Source of the DNA: an uncultured Rhodocyclaceae bacterium
Lineage (GTDB): Bacteria > Pseudomonadota > Gammaproteobacteria > Burkholderiales > Rhodocyclaceae
DNA: 36,974 nt
NCBI GenBank assembly: GCA_900549295.1
Contig: URNG01000019.1
Location: forward strand, 1-36,974
Direction: 5' to 3'
Shown here: positions 16,893-25,474 of the stretch, one piece after another
How positions within the stretch are numbered: the stretch's first letter is position 1
How the letters are laid out: each line of letters begins with the position of its first letter
Program-made: the position numbers and the translations under genes
Notes under the pieces: model-generated
The model's input: the letters and a program-made list of their open reading frames with translations, nothing else
Told to the model about the DNA's origin: nothing
The model's database searches: none

Positions 16893-16930
16893 CAGCGCTT
16901 GCTGATCGTGACACGGTATGGCGGTAGCGT
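16893..16930 (+). promoter_or_regulatory. JUMPStart-like leader with ops element (RfaH recruitment site)
   Basis: GGCGGTAGCGT at 16920-16930 matches the first 11 of 12 bases of the enterobacterial ops element (GGCGGTAGCGTG). The 27 bases before it begin CAGCGCTTGCTG, like the start of the 39-base JUMPStart consensus, and keep similar spacing. In enteric bacteria RNA polymerase pauses at ops and recruits RfaH, which suppresses termination through long, AT-rich surface-polysaccharide operons. Here it lies 73 bases before wbpA and downstream of the only plausible promoter region, as required. RfaH itself is not in the window. Confidence 0.65.
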
Positions 16931-17003
16931 TCATGGCGCAGCATTGTCACCTTGCTTGAAGGTATTCTGGATGTGCCCGTTAAATCTTGTTTTTCCTGCG
17001 AAG

Positions 17004-18299
17004 ATGCAATCAAACAACAAGAAAATTGCTGTTGTCGGCCTGGGATATGTCGGCTTGCCGCTGGCGGTGGAATTTGGCAAACACTGTCCAACGCTGGGTT
17101 TTGATATTAACCAGGCGCGTATCAGGGAACTGGAAGGCGGCCACGACAGCACGCTCGAGGTCACTTCGGAAGATCTGCTCGGGGCGAAGCAGCTTGCCTA
17201 TAGCGCCGATTCCGAAAAGTTGCGGGAATGTGGCATCTTCATCGTGACCGTGCCGACGCCCATCGACCAGGCCAATCGCCCGGATCTCACGCCGCTGGTC
17301 AAGGCCAGCGAGACGGTCGGCAAGGCCTTGCGGCCGGGGGCGCTCGTTATTTACGAATCGACGGTTTATCCGGGATGCACCGAAGAAGTGTGCGTGCCGG
17401 TGCTGGAAAAATGCTCCGGCCTCAAGTTCAACCAGGATTTCTTCTGCGGCTACAGCCCGGAGCGCATCAATCCAGGCGATAAGGTCAATACCCTGACCAA
17501 GATCCGCAAGATCACCAGCGGTTCGACGCCCGAGGCGGCCCGGGCGGTCGATGCGCTTTACGGCAGCATCATCGCCGCCGGCACTTTTCCAGCGACTTCG
17601 CTGAAAGTCGCCGAGGCGGCCAAGGTGATCGAGAACACGCAGCGCGACCTCAATATCGCGCTGGTCAACGAGTTGTCGGTGATTTTTCAGCGCCTGGGCA
17701 TCGACACCCTGGAAGTGCTGGAAGCGGCCGGCAGCAAGTGGAATTTCCTGCCGTTCCGTCCGGGCATGGTCGGCGGACACTGCATCGGGGTCGATCCCTA
17801 CTACCTGACGCACAAGGCCGAGCAGGTGGGGTATCACCCGCAGGTGATCCTGGCCGGGCGGCGCATCAACGACAACATGGCGCGTTACGCGGCGCGCAAC
17901 GTCATCCGTTTGATGCTCAAAAACGGCATCGACGTGGCGCGCAGCACCGTCGGCGTGCAGGGCATCACTTTCAAGGAAAACTGCCCGGATATCCGTAACA
18001 GCAAGGTTGCCGATCTGGTGCGCGAACTCGAAAACTGGGGCGTCAAGGTCGTGGTGGACGATCCTTGGGCGAGCGCGGCGGAGGTCGAGCACGAATACGG
18101 CATCTGTCTAGGCAGAATCGACGCGCAGAACCCGGTGGATGCGCTGGTCGTCGCCGTCGGACACAACGAATTCCGCAAGGAAAACGTTCAGGAACTGCGC
18201 CAGCTTTGCCGGGGCGAAAAGCCCGTGCTGGCCGATCTGAAATCACTCTATGACCGCCACGCCGCCGCGGCAGCGGGCTTTACCGTGTTCCGCCTGTAA
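17004..18299 (+). CDS. wbpA: UDP-N-acetylglucosamine 6-dehydrogenase (WbpA-like)
   Basis: First step to UDP-ManNAc(3NAc)A: NAD-dependent oxidation of UDP-GlcNAc C6 to the uronic acid. 431 residues from the ATG at 17004, where the conserved region begins. Motifs are the Rossmann VVGLGYVGLPLAVEFG (residues about 9-24), TVPTPID, YSPERINPGD, KVIENTQRDLN and GGHCIGVDPYYLT with the catalytic Cys, then the C-terminal UDP-binding domain with GITFKENCPDIRNSK. TviB and WbpO are close relatives acting on UDP-GalNAc or UDP-GlcNAc; the immediate wbpB-D-E-I neighbours favour WbpA. First gene of the island. Confidence 0.9.
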   Translation: MQSNNKKIAVVGLGYVGLPLAVEFGKHCPTLGFDINQARIRELEGGHDSTLEVTSEDLLGAKQLAYSADSEKLRECGIFIVTVPTPIDQANRPDLTPLVKASETVGKALRPGALVIYESTVYPGCTEEVCVPVLEKCSGLKFNQDFFCGYSPERINPGDKVNTLTKIRKITSGSTPEAARAVDALYGSIIAAGTFPATSLKVAEAAKVIENTQRDLNIALVNELSVIFQRLGIDTLEVLEAAGSKWNFLPFRPGMVGGHCIGVDPYYLTHKAEQVGYHPQVILAGRRINDNMARYAARNVIRLMLKNGIDVARSTVGVQGITFKENCPDIRNSKVADLVRELENWGVKVVVDDPWASAAEVEHEYGICLGRIDAQNPVDALVVAVGHNEFRKENVQELRQLCRGEKPVLADLKSLYDRHAAAAAGFTVFRL

Positions 18300-18303
18300 G
18301 GAG
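18298..18303 (+). promoter_or_regulatory. Ribosome binding site setting a GTG start for wbpB
   Basis: AAGGAG overlaps the wbpA TAA stop and lies 7 bases before the GTG at 18311, making that GTG the preferred start over the internal ATG. Confidence 0.75.
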
Positions 18304-18310
18304 ATCGAGC

Positions 18311-19369
18311 GTGCGCGTTTACGAAAAAATCGAGAATCGCAGGATTCGCATGGCCTTGGTCGGCTGCGGCCGGATTTCCGCCAACCACTTCGGGGCGATG
18401 GAACAGCACGCCGACCAGATCGAACTGGTCGATGTTTGCGACATCGACCCGGCCGCGCTGGAAAAAGCGGTGGCCCGCACCGGCGCCAAGGGGCACATCG
18501 AACTGGGCAAGATGCTGCAGACCACGACCGCCGACGTCGTCGTGCTGACCACGCCGAGCGGTCTGCATCCGGAGCAGGCCATCGAAGTGGCGCAATCCGG
18601 CCGCCACGTCATGACCGAAAAACCCATGGCGACCCGCTGGTACGACGGCGTGCGCATGGTCAAGGCCTGCGACGAGGCGGGCGTGCGCCTGTTCGTGGTC
18701 AAGCAGAACCGGCGCAATACCACGCTGCAACTCCTGAAGCGCGCCGTCAGCGAAAAGCGTTTCGGCAAGATTCACATGGTGCATCTCAACGTGTTCTGGA
18801 CTCGCCCGCAGTCGTACTACGATCAGGGCAACGGCTGGCGCGGCACCTGGGAATTCGACGGCGGCGCGTTCATGAATCAGGCCAGCCATTACGTCGATCT
18901 GCTCGACTGGCTGATCGGCCCGGTGGAGAAAATCCAGGCCATGATGAGCACGACCCGCGACATTGAAGTCGAGGACACCGGCGTGCTCAACATCAGATGG
19001 CGCAACGGCGCGCTCGGTTCGATGAGCGTCACCATGCTCACTTACCCGAAAAATCTCGAAGGCAGCATCACCATCCTCGGCGAAAAAGGCACGGTGCGCG
19101 TCGGCGGCGTGGCGGTGAACGACATCCAGCTCTGGCAGTTCGATGAAGCGCGCGATTACGATGCACAGATTCAGAGCGCCAACTATGAAACCACCTCGGT
19201 GTATGGATTCGGCCATCCGCTCTACTACAAGAACGTGATCGACGTCCTGCGCGGCGAAGCCGAGCCGGAAACCGACGGCCGCGAAGGGCTGAAATCCCTC
19301 GAACTCCTGATCGCCGCCTACCTCGCCGCCCGCGACGGCAAAACGGTTTCGCTGCCGCTGGAGTACTGA
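18311..19369 (+). CDS. wbpB: UDP-GlcNAcA 3-dehydrogenase (WbpB-like, Gfo/Idh/MocA family)
   Basis: Oxidises C3 of UDP-GlcNAcA to the 3-keto sugar; in P. aeruginosa and Bordetella it works coupled to the aminotransferase WbpE, recycling NADH with 2-oxoglutarate. 352 residues, GTG start. N-terminal Rossmann motif MALVGCGRISANHFG (about residue 14), the family EKP motif in HVMTEKPMATRW (about 100), then the GFO/IDH/MocA C-terminal domain with the catalytic-region stretch GGAFMNQASHYVDLLDWL containing the conserved His. Three bases separate it from wbpD. Confidence 0.9.
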   Translation: MRVYEKIENRRIRMALVGCGRISANHFGAMEQHADQIELVDVCDIDPAALEKAVARTGAKGHIELGKMLQTTTADVVVLTTPSGLHPEQAIEVAQSGRHVMTEKPMATRWYDGVRMVKACDEAGVRLFVVKQNRRNTTLQLLKRAVSEKRFGKIHMVHLNVFWTRPQSYYDQGNGWRGTWEFDGGAFMNQASHYVDLLDWLIGPVEKIQAMMSTTRDIEVEDTGVLNIRWRNGALGSMSVTMLTYPKNLEGSITILGEKGTVRVGGVAVNDIQLWQFDEARDYDAQIQSANYETTSVYGFGHPLYYKNVIDVLRGEAEPETDGREGLKSLELLIAAYLAARDGKTVSLPLEY

Positions 19370-19372
19370 TTC

Positions 19373-19954
19373 ATGACCGTGACGATTCACCCTAGCGCCA
19401 TCGTGGACGAAGGCGCGCAGATCGGGGGGGGAAGCCGCGTCTGGCATTTCGTCCACGTCTGCGGCGGCGCCAGGATCGGCAAGGGCGTGTCCCTGGGGCA
19501 AAACGTCTTCATCGGGAACAAGGTCAGTATCGGCGATCACTGCAAGATCCAGAACAACGTGAGCGTCTACGACAACGTGACGCTGGAAGAGGGCGTTTTC
19601 TGCGGCCCCAGCATGGTGTTCACCAATGTTTACAATCCCCGTTCGCTGATCGAGCGCAAAAGCGAATACCGCGACACGCTGGTGAAAAAGGGGGCCACCC
19701 TCGGCGCCAATTGCACCGTCGTCTGCGGCGCCACGATCGGCGAATACGCCTTCATCGGCGCCGGCGCCGTGGTCAACCGGGACGTTCCCGCCTACGCCCT
19801 GATGGTGGGCGTCCCCGCCCGGCAGATCGGCTGGATGAGCGAATACGGCGAACGACTGGACCTGCCGCTGCAAGGCAAGGCGAGCGCCAGTTGCATTCAT
19901 ACCGGAGCCTGCTACGAACTGAACGGCGACACGCTCCGCAAACTGCCCGAGTGA
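19373..19954 (+). CDS. wbpD: UDP-3-amino-sugar N-acetyltransferase (WbpD-like)
   Basis: Acetyl-CoA-dependent N-acetylation of the 3-amino group of UDP-GlcNAc3NA. 193 residues built as a left-handed beta helix: hexapeptide repeats (IGGGSR, IGKGVS, IGNKVS, IGDHCK, LEEGVF) run from about 5 to 160, with GPSMVFTNVYNPRS and the acyl-CoA end region GAGAVVNRDVPAYALMVGVPAR. Length and order match WbpD/WlbB. A run of eight G (19424-19431) occurs inside the first repeat (codons IGGGS), a possible slippage point. It lies between wbpB and wbpE with gaps of 3 bases. Confidence 0.92.
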   Translation: MTVTIHPSAIVDEGAQIGGGSRVWHFVHVCGGARIGKGVSLGQNVFIGNKVSIGDHCKIQNNVSVYDNVTLEEGVFCGPSMVFTNVYNPRSLIERKSEYRDTLVKKGATLGANCTVVCGATIGEYAFIGAGAVVNRDVPAYALMVGVPARQIGWMSEYGERLDLPLQGKASASCIHTGACYELNGDTLRKLPE

Positions 19955-19957
19955 GAT

Positions 19958-21040
19958 ATGGACTTCATCGACCTCAAGACCCAATACCAGCGCCTGCAAG
20001 CGCAGATCGATGCCAACATCCGGAAGGTGCTGGAACACGGCCAGTACATCCTCGGCCCGGAAGTGGCGGAACTGGAAGAAAAGCTCACCGCCTTCCTCGG
20101 CGCCAGATACTGCATCAGCGTCGCCAACGGCACCGACGCCCTGCAAATCGCCCAGATGGCGTTCGGGATCGGGCCGGGCGACGAAGTCATCACCCCCGGC
20201 TTCACCTACATCGCCACCGCCGAAACCGTTGCCCTGCTGGGGGCCAGGCCGGTATACGTGGACGTCGATCCGCGCACTTACAACCTCGACCCGGCGCTGC
20301 TCGAAGCCGCCATCACGCCGCGCACCAAAGCCATCATTCCGGTTTCGCTGTATGGTCAGTGCGCCGATTTCGACGCCATCAACGCCATTGCCGCGAAGCA
20401 CGGCATTCCGGTCATCGAGGACGCGGCGCAGAGCTTTGGCGCGACCTACAAGAGCAAGCGCTCCTGCAATCTGACCAGCGTCGCCTGCACCAGCTTCTTC
20501 CCGAGCAAGCCACTCGGCTGCTACGGCGACGGCGGCGCGATCTTCACCAATGACGAGGAACTGGCCAAAATCATCCGCCAGATTGCGCGGCATGGCCAGG
20601 ATCGCCGCTACCACCACATCCGCGTCGGCGTAAACAGCCGCCTCGACACCTTGCAAGCGGCCATCCTGCTGCCCAAGCTGGAAATATTCCCGCACGAACT
20701 GGAACAGCGCGAGCAGGTCGCCCAAGGCTACGCCCGCCTGCTGAACGAAACCGGCATCGCCGCCCCCTTCGTCGAAACCCACAACCGCAGCGCCTGGGCG
20801 CAATACACCGTGCAGGTCGCCCGGCGCGATCAGGTACAGGAGCGGCTCAAGGCGGCCGGTGTGCCTACTGCCGTGCATTACCCGATTCCGCTCAATTGCC
20901 AGCCGGCGGTAAAGGACGAAACCGCCCGCCTACCGGTGGGCGATGCAATCGCCGAGCGGGTAATGAGTCTGCCGATGCATCCATATCTGGACGAGGCGGC
21001 GCAGCGCTCCATCATCCGCTTCCTGCGGGAGAGCGCATGA
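19958..21040 (+). CDS. wbpE: UDP-3-keto-GlcNAcA aminotransferase (WbpE-like)
   Basis: PLP-dependent aminotransferase of the DegT/DnrJ/EryC1 family that installs the 3-amino group with glutamate as donor. 360 residues. Visible are the N-terminal substrate motif MDFIDLKTQYQRLQAQID, GTDALQIA for phosphate binding, VIEDAAQSFGATYKSKR, and the PLP-lysine motif SFFPSKPLGCYGDGGAIFTND. HIRVGVNSRLDTLQAAIL is typical of WbpE/WlbC. Its TGA overlaps the wbpI ATG (ATGA). Confidence 0.92.
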   Translation: MDFIDLKTQYQRLQAQIDANIRKVLEHGQYILGPEVAELEEKLTAFLGARYCISVANGTDALQIAQMAFGIGPGDEVITPGFTYIATAETVALLGARPVYVDVDPRTYNLDPALLEAAITPRTKAIIPVSLYGQCADFDAINAIAAKHGIPVIEDAAQSFGATYKSKRSCNLTSVACTSFFPSKPLGCYGDGGAIFTNDEELAKIIRQIARHGQDRRYHHIRVGVNSRLDTLQAAILLPKLEIFPHELEQREQVAQGYARLLNETGIAAPFVETHNRSAWAQYTVQVARRDQVQERLKAAGVPTAVHYPIPLNCQPAVKDETARLPVGDAIAERVMSLPMHPYLDEAAQRSIIRFLRESA

Positions 21041-22125
21041 GTTGCAAGATCGTCACCATCGTCGGCGCCAGACCACAGTTCATCAAGGCTGCGGCAGTCT
21101 CCCGGGAGATACTCAGGCATCCGGGGATGATCGAAGAAGTGATGGTGCACACCGGCCAGCACTACGATCCGAACATGTCGCAGGTGTTCTTCGATGAGCT
21201 GGAAATTCCCGCGCCCAAATACAACCTGGAAATTTCCGGCGGGGGACACGGTGCGATGACCGGGCGCATGCTTGAAGGCATCGAGCGAATCCTGCTCGAT
21301 GAAAAACCGGACTGGGTGCTGATTTACGGCGATACTAATTCCACGCTGGCGGGTGCGCTGGCCGCAGTTAAACTGCATATTCCCGTCGCGCATGTCGAGG
21401 CGGGCTTGCGCTCGTTCAACATGCGTATGCCAGAGGAAGTGAACCGTATCCTTGCCGACCGGGTTTCGAACCTGCTGCTGTGTCCTACCGAGATTGCGGT
21501 CGAAAATCTGGCGCGAGAGGGCATTACCCGGGGCGTTCACAACGTCGGCGACGTGATGTACGACGCGGCGCTCTACTACCGCGACCGGGCCAAGGCCGGC
21601 AGCCGTATCTTGCAGACGCTTGGTCTTGAGGAAAAAAGTTTTGCGCTGGCAACCTGCCATCGGGCCGAGAACACGGACGACCCCATCCGCCTGCAAGGCA
21701 TCCTAAGCGCGCTGGCGCGAATCGCCAGCGATTTGCCCGTGGTTCTGCCGCTGCATCCGCGTACCCGCAAACTGGTTCGGCAATTTGGGCTGGAACAGCG
21801 GCTTGCCGCGCTGACCGTGGTCGAGCCGCTGCCATTTCTCGATATGGTGGCTCTGGAGCAGGCGGCCAAGGTTATCCTGACCGATTCGGGCGGTGTGCAG
21901 AAGGAAGCGTTTTTCTACCGGGTGCCGTGCATTACCATGCGTGACGAGACCGAGTGGGTGGAAACGGTTTCCTCGGGGTGGAATCAGATCGCGGGGGCCA
22001 GTTTTCAACGCATTTATGATGGGTACAAGCAACTGTTTCGTGGCGTATCAGGCGTCAGCATTGCGCCGTATGGCGACGGCGCAGCCAGCAAAAGGATTCT
22101 CGAACTTTTGACATTCAGGCCGTGA
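21037..22125 (+). CDS. wbpI: UDP-GlcNAc(3NAc)A 2-epimerase (WbpI-like)
   Basis: Last step to UDP-ManNAc(3NAc)A: C2 epimerisation of UDP-2,3-diacetamido-glucuronic acid. 362 residues from the ATG at 21037. It belongs to the non-hydrolysing UDP-GlcNAc 2-epimerase family: VGARPQFIKAAAVSRE, MVHTGQHYDPNMSQVFF, YGDTNSTLAG, HVEAGLRSFNMRMPEEVNR (with catalytic acidic residues and His) and DSGGVQKEAFFYRVPC. With wbpA, B, D and E all upstream, the whole five-enzyme pathway is contiguous. The preference for the diacetamido sugar over UDP-GlcNAc is inferred from context. Confidence 0.9.
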   Translation: MSCKIVTIVGARPQFIKAAAVSREILRHPGMIEEVMVHTGQHYDPNMSQVFFDELEIPAPKYNLEISGGGHGAMTGRMLEGIERILLDEKPDWVLIYGDTNSTLAGALAAVKLHIPVAHVEAGLRSFNMRMPEEVNRILADRVSNLLLCPTEIAVENLAREGITRGVHNVGDVMYDAALYYRDRAKAGSRILQTLGLEEKSFALATCHRAENTDDPIRLQGILSALARIASDLPVVLPLHPRTRKLVRQFGLEQRLAALTVVEPLPFLDMVALEQAAKVILTDSGGVQKEAFFYRVPCITMRDETEWVETVSSGWNQIAGASFQRIYDGYKQLFRGVSGVSIAPYGDGAASKRILELLTFRP

Positions 22126-22201
22126 GCGGCATTGCCGCATGCTGACTCTGGAACGATGAGGTTCAGCAACACAGCCTTTAAAACCAACGGAGTTTCATCT
22201 A

Positions 22202-23191
22202 ATGATCGCAGGCAAAAAAATCTTCATCACCGGCGGCGCGGGCTTTATCGCCAGCATGCTTATTTCCCGTCTGGCGGATCAAAACGAGATCGTGGTGTAC
22301 GACAACTACACCCGCAACACGTTGAAGGACACGCCTTATGCCACCCACCCGAATATCCGCCAGATTCAAGGGGACGTTCTCGACTACCAGGCATTGAAGG
22401 CTGCAATGACCGGCGCGCAACTGGTGGTGCATGCGGCAGCGATTGCCGGCATTGAATCCACGGTACGCAATCCGGTGACGACCATGCGCGTCAACATGAT
22501 CGGGGCCGCTAACGCAATGGAAGCGGCACAGGAACTGGGGGGCGTGGAGCGTTTTGTCGACTTTTCGACTTCGGAAGTGTTCGGTTCACATGCTTTCAAG
22601 GTGGATGAAGGGCAGCAGACCGTGACTGGTGCCGTGGGCGAGGCGCGCTGGACTTACGCGGTCAGCAAGCTGGCTGGCGAACATCTGGCGCACGCTTACT
22701 TCAAGCAATATGGCTTGCCGACCGTAACCGTTCGCCCCTTCAATGTTTACGGCCCCGGCCAGACCGGCGAGGGGGCTTTGTCGATCTTCGTTCGCAAGGC
22801 GCTGAAGAGCGAAGACATCCTGATTTTCGGCGACGGCAGCCAGATTCGCGCCTGGTGCTACGTGGATGACATGGTCGATGGCGTGCTCTGCGCCCTGGAG
22901 CACCCGAGTGCGGTTGGGGAATCTTTCAATATCGGCAACTCGCGCGCGGTTACGACCATCTACGGTCTGGCTCAGGCGGTATGCCGGATCGTAGGCAGTT
23001 CTTCGAAGATCGTTTTCCGCGACGCCCTGTCGGCGGATATTGAACTGCGCATTCCCAAGGTCGGCAAGGCTCGAGATTTGATCGGTTTCGAGGCCAAGGT
23101 CGATCTGGATGAAGGCCTGCGCCGCACGGCGGCCTGGGTTGCTGAGAACGAGGCTTCCTTGCCGCAACTGTCCAACCTGTTCAAGAGTTAA
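22202..23191 (+). CDS. NAD-dependent nucleotide-sugar epimerase/dehydratase (extended SDR)
   Basis: 329-residue extended short-chain dehydrogenase. The NAD-binding motif is TGGAGFIAS (Ala replaces the usual Gly), followed by VVYDNYTRNT and HAAAIAGI. The active site has DFSTSEVFG and YAVSK (catalytic Tyr and Lys), then RPFNVYGPGQ and RAWCYVDDMVDGV. The STSE form occurs in some sugar 4,6-dehydratases; the rest resembles 4-epimerases and decarboxylases, so the reaction cannot be fixed. With an aminotransferase and an acyltransferase next, production of a keto-sugar for amination is the best guess. A 76-base gap separates it from wbpI, with GGAG before the ATG. Confidence 0.8.
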   Translation: MIAGKKIFITGGAGFIASMLISRLADQNEIVVYDNYTRNTLKDTPYATHPNIRQIQGDVLDYQALKAAMTGAQLVVHAAAIAGIESTVRNPVTTMRVNMIGAANAMEAAQELGGVERFVDFSTSEVFGSHAFKVDEGQQTVTGAVGEARWTYAVSKLAGEHLAHAYFKQYGLPTVTVRPFNVYGPGQTGEGALSIFVRKALKSEDILIFGDGSQIRAWCYVDDMVDGVLCALEHPSAVGESFNIGNSRAVTTIYGLAQAVCRIVGSSSKIVFRDALSADIELRIPKVGKARDLIGFEAKVDLDEGLRRTAAWVAENEASLPQLSNLFKS

Positions 23192-23193
23192 CC

Positions 23194-24309
23194 ATGCTCA
23201 AACTTTCTCGGCCCAACATCAGTGAGGCGGCTATCGCTGCCGTTGCTGACGTACTGCGTTCCGGACAACTCGTGCATGGCCAGGAATGCGAGATGTTTGA
23301 AAGGGAGCTGGCGGCCTATCTGGGGTGCAGTGAGGTGATCCTGGTCTCGTCCGGCACGGCTGCGCTGCATGTGGCCTTGCTGGCGCTGGATATCGGGCCG
23401 GGAGATGCGGTGATCGTCCCCGATTTCACTTTTCCCGCCACGGCCAACGTGGTGGCATTGACGGGCGCGCGCGCAGTCATTGTCGACGTCATGCCCGATA
23501 CTTACACGCTGGATACCACGCAGTTTGAGCGGATCGTAAGTGGCTGGAAAGGCCCGGAGCGTCTGCGCGCCGTGATGCCTGTGCACGAGTTCGGCAGCGT
23601 GGCCGACATGGAAGAAATCAGCCGGATCGCTAAAGCGAATGGCTTGGCTGTTGTGGAAGATGCGGCCTGTGCGCTGGGTGCCAGCCGTGGAGGGCGCAAA
23701 GCAGGAACTTTGGGCGATGTCGGGTGCTTCTCCTTCCATCCGCGCAAAACGCTCACCACAGGCGAAGGCGGTGCCATTGCCACCGACGATCCTGCCTTGG
23801 CCGTACGGCTGCGCCGCCTGCGGAATCACGGGATGGAGCGCACGGAAGATGGCATACGTTTTCTGGAGCCGGCGACCAACTACCGGCTGACCAATTTTCA
23901 GGCGGCGCTGGGGCGGATACAGCTGCCGGTGCTGGATGAGTGGATTCAGAGGCGCCGCGAGTTGGTGAAATCCTACCTGGCGGCTCTGGCTCCTCTGGTG
24001 GAGCAAGGACGTTTGCGCTGCCCCGGATGGAGCGACGGGCATAGCTGGCAGACCTTCATGGTCGTTCTGGATGTTTTATGCAGCCGTGACGAGGTCGTTG
24101 CGAAGCTGTGCGAACGAGGCATCGAAACCAATCTTGGCGCGCAGAGCCTGACCAGTATCGGCATATACGGTGAGCCGCAGCTTTGCCCGGTATTTGGCCC
24201 TGCGCTGTACACGCACGGTCTCGCCCTGCCGCTGTTTGAACGCATGACGTTGGCCGATGTGAAATTGGTGGTTGCGGCATTGGCGGAAATACTGTTCGCA
24301 CGAGGTTAG
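23194..24309 (+). CDS. DegT/DnrJ/EryC1-family sugar aminotransferase
   Basis: PLP-dependent nucleotide-sugar aminotransferase, 371 residues. Motifs are SSGTAALHVALLAL for PLP phosphate, VPDFTFPATANVVALTGA, VVEDAACALGAS with the pyridine-binding Asp, and CFSFHPRKTLTTGEGGAI with the PLP lysine. NYRLTNFQAALG is a family signature. It lies 2 bases after the epimerase/dehydratase and 8 before an acyltransferase, a normal module for an N-acylated amino sugar. It is distinct from wbpE (keto-uronate) and from the pglE-like gene at 33810. Product position (C3 or C4) is not decidable here. Confidence 0.85.
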   Translation: MLKLSRPNISEAAIAAVADVLRSGQLVHGQECEMFERELAAYLGCSEVILVSSGTAALHVALLALDIGPGDAVIVPDFTFPATANVVALTGARAVIVDVMPDTYTLDTTQFERIVSGWKGPERLRAVMPVHEFGSVADMEEISRIAKANGLAVVEDAACALGASRGGRKAGTLGDVGCFSFHPRKTLTTGEGGAIATDDPALAVRLRRLRNHGMERTEDGIRFLEPATNYRLTNFQAALGRIQLPVLDEWIQRRRELVKSYLAALAPLVEQGRLRCPGWSDGHSWQTFMVVLDVLCSRDEVVAKLCERGIETNLGAQSLTSIGIYGEPQLCPVFGPALYTHGLALPLFERMTLADVKLVVAALAEILFARG

Positions 24310-24317
24310 GGAAAACG

Positions 24318-24848
24318 ATGTTTGCCCCGCTGAATGAACTCAGGAATTTCTGGCTGTCTCGCCGCCGGGAGTTGAACGAAAAATTCGCACGCACTCTACC
24401 ATTCGGTGACTACGTGGTCGATCGCTGGGAAAAAGCGAGGGAGCTCGGGTTCGGAGAGGGGGCTTCGATCTACGACAGTAGCGTCGTACTCGGTGATGTA
24501 AAGGTAGGCGAGCATACTTGGATCGGGCCTTTCACCGTTCTGGACGGTTCCGGTGGCGGGCTTGAAATCGGTTCGCACTGCTCGATTTCTGCCGGCGTGC
24601 AGATCTATACCCACGATACGGTTGAGCGTTCATTAAGCGGTGGCAAAGCACCGATTGCTACTGCGCCAACCAGGATTGGATCAAATTGCTACATCGGCCC
24701 GAATACCGTGATCGCCAAGGGCATTGTCATTGGTGATGGCGTTATTATTGGGGCCAATAGCTTGGTACTGCAGAATATTCCTTCGCACTGCAAGGCTTGG
24801 GGGTCGCCCTGTCGCGTCATGTCGAAGATTAAAATGGGAACAGTATGA
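24318..24848 (+). CDS. Hexapeptide-repeat acyltransferase
   Basis: 176-residue left-handed beta-helix acyltransferase. A charged N-terminal helical segment (about 1-45) precedes repeats such as IYDSSVVLGDVKVGEHTWIG, LEIGSHCSISAG, IGSNCYIGPNTVIAKGIVIG and GVIIGANSLVLQNIP. HDT (about residue 99) is the usual position of the catalytic His. It probably acetylates the amino sugar made by the two preceding enzymes, or O-acetylates a residue. Its TGA overlaps the hisH-like ATG. Base composition drops to AT-rich from about this gene onward. Confidence 0.8.
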   Translation: MFAPLNELRNFWLSRRRELNEKFARTLPFGDYVVDRWEKARELGFGEGASIYDSSVVLGDVKVGEHTWIGPFTVLDGSGGGLEIGSHCSISAGVQIYTHDTVERSLSGGKAPIATAPTRIGSNCYIGPNTVIAKGIVIGDGVIIGANSLVLQNIPSHCKAWGSPCRVMSKIKMGTV

Positions 24849-25474
24849 TTTCTATTGTTGACTGCGGGATGGGAAATATTGGCTCGATTGTCAATATCTT
24901 GAAGCATATAGGCGTGCAGAGTGAGGTTGTTTCGGAACGTGCGCAGGTGGCATCAGCTCAGAAGATAATATTGCCAGGCGTGGGACACTGGAACAATGGA
25001 ATGGAGCTGATCAACTCGAGTGGCTTGAGGGAAGTGTTGAATGAGGCTGCATTGCTTAGAAAAATACCGGTGCTGGGTATATGCCTTGGCATGCAGCTTT
25101 TACTGAAATATAGCGAAGAAGGGGCATTGGATGGCTTGGGTTGGATTGATGGGGTTGTAAAACGGTTCGATTTTTCGGCATGCGAGAATGGTGAAAAATT
25201 AAAAGTCCCGCATATGGGGTGGAATGTCGTATCTACCGATAGGCTTAACCCTCTTGGAGCAGGCTTGTCGGAGGATGCGCGCTTCTATTTTGTTCACTCC
25301 TTCCACGCGATTGACGTATGTGCGGAAAATGTATTCATGACCTGTAGATATGGGTATGAGTTTGCTTGCGCCATAAATCATGAAAACATATGGGGGGTTC
25401 AGTTTCACCCGGAGAAGAGCCACAGGCACGGCATGCATTTGCTGAGAAATTTTGCGAGCCTTTCAGCATGTTGA
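24845..25474 (+). CDS. hisH2: HisH2-like glutamine amidotransferase subunit
   Basis: Glutaminase subunit that releases ammonia and passes it through a HisF-like barrel. 209 residues. The class I amidotransferase signature is VLGICLGMQLLLKYSEEG with the nucleophile Cys (about residue 81), and the His-Glu of the triad are in VQFHPEKSHRHG (about 190). The N-terminus ISIVDCGMGNIGSIVNIL is HisH-like. There is no other histidine operon gene around. With hisF2 and wbpG next, it belongs to the sugar acetamidino pathway described for P. aeruginosa O5, not to histidine synthesis. Confidence 0.88.
   Translation: MISIVDCGMGNIGSIVNILKHIGVQSEVVSERAQVASAQKIILPGVGHWNNGMELINSSGLREVLNEAALLRKIPVLGICLGMQLLLKYSEEGALDGLGWIDGVVKRFDFSACENGEKLKVPHMGWNVVSTDRLNPLGAGLSEDARFYFVHSFHAIDVCAENVFMTCRYGYEFACAINHENIWGVQFHPEKSHRHGMHLLRNFASLSAC

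Noticed and set aside
18248..20878. 876-residue open frame on the minus strand
   Set aside because: It lies antisense to wbpB, wbpD and wbpE, which have full family motifs. Its length is explained by the high GC content and third-position bias of those genes.
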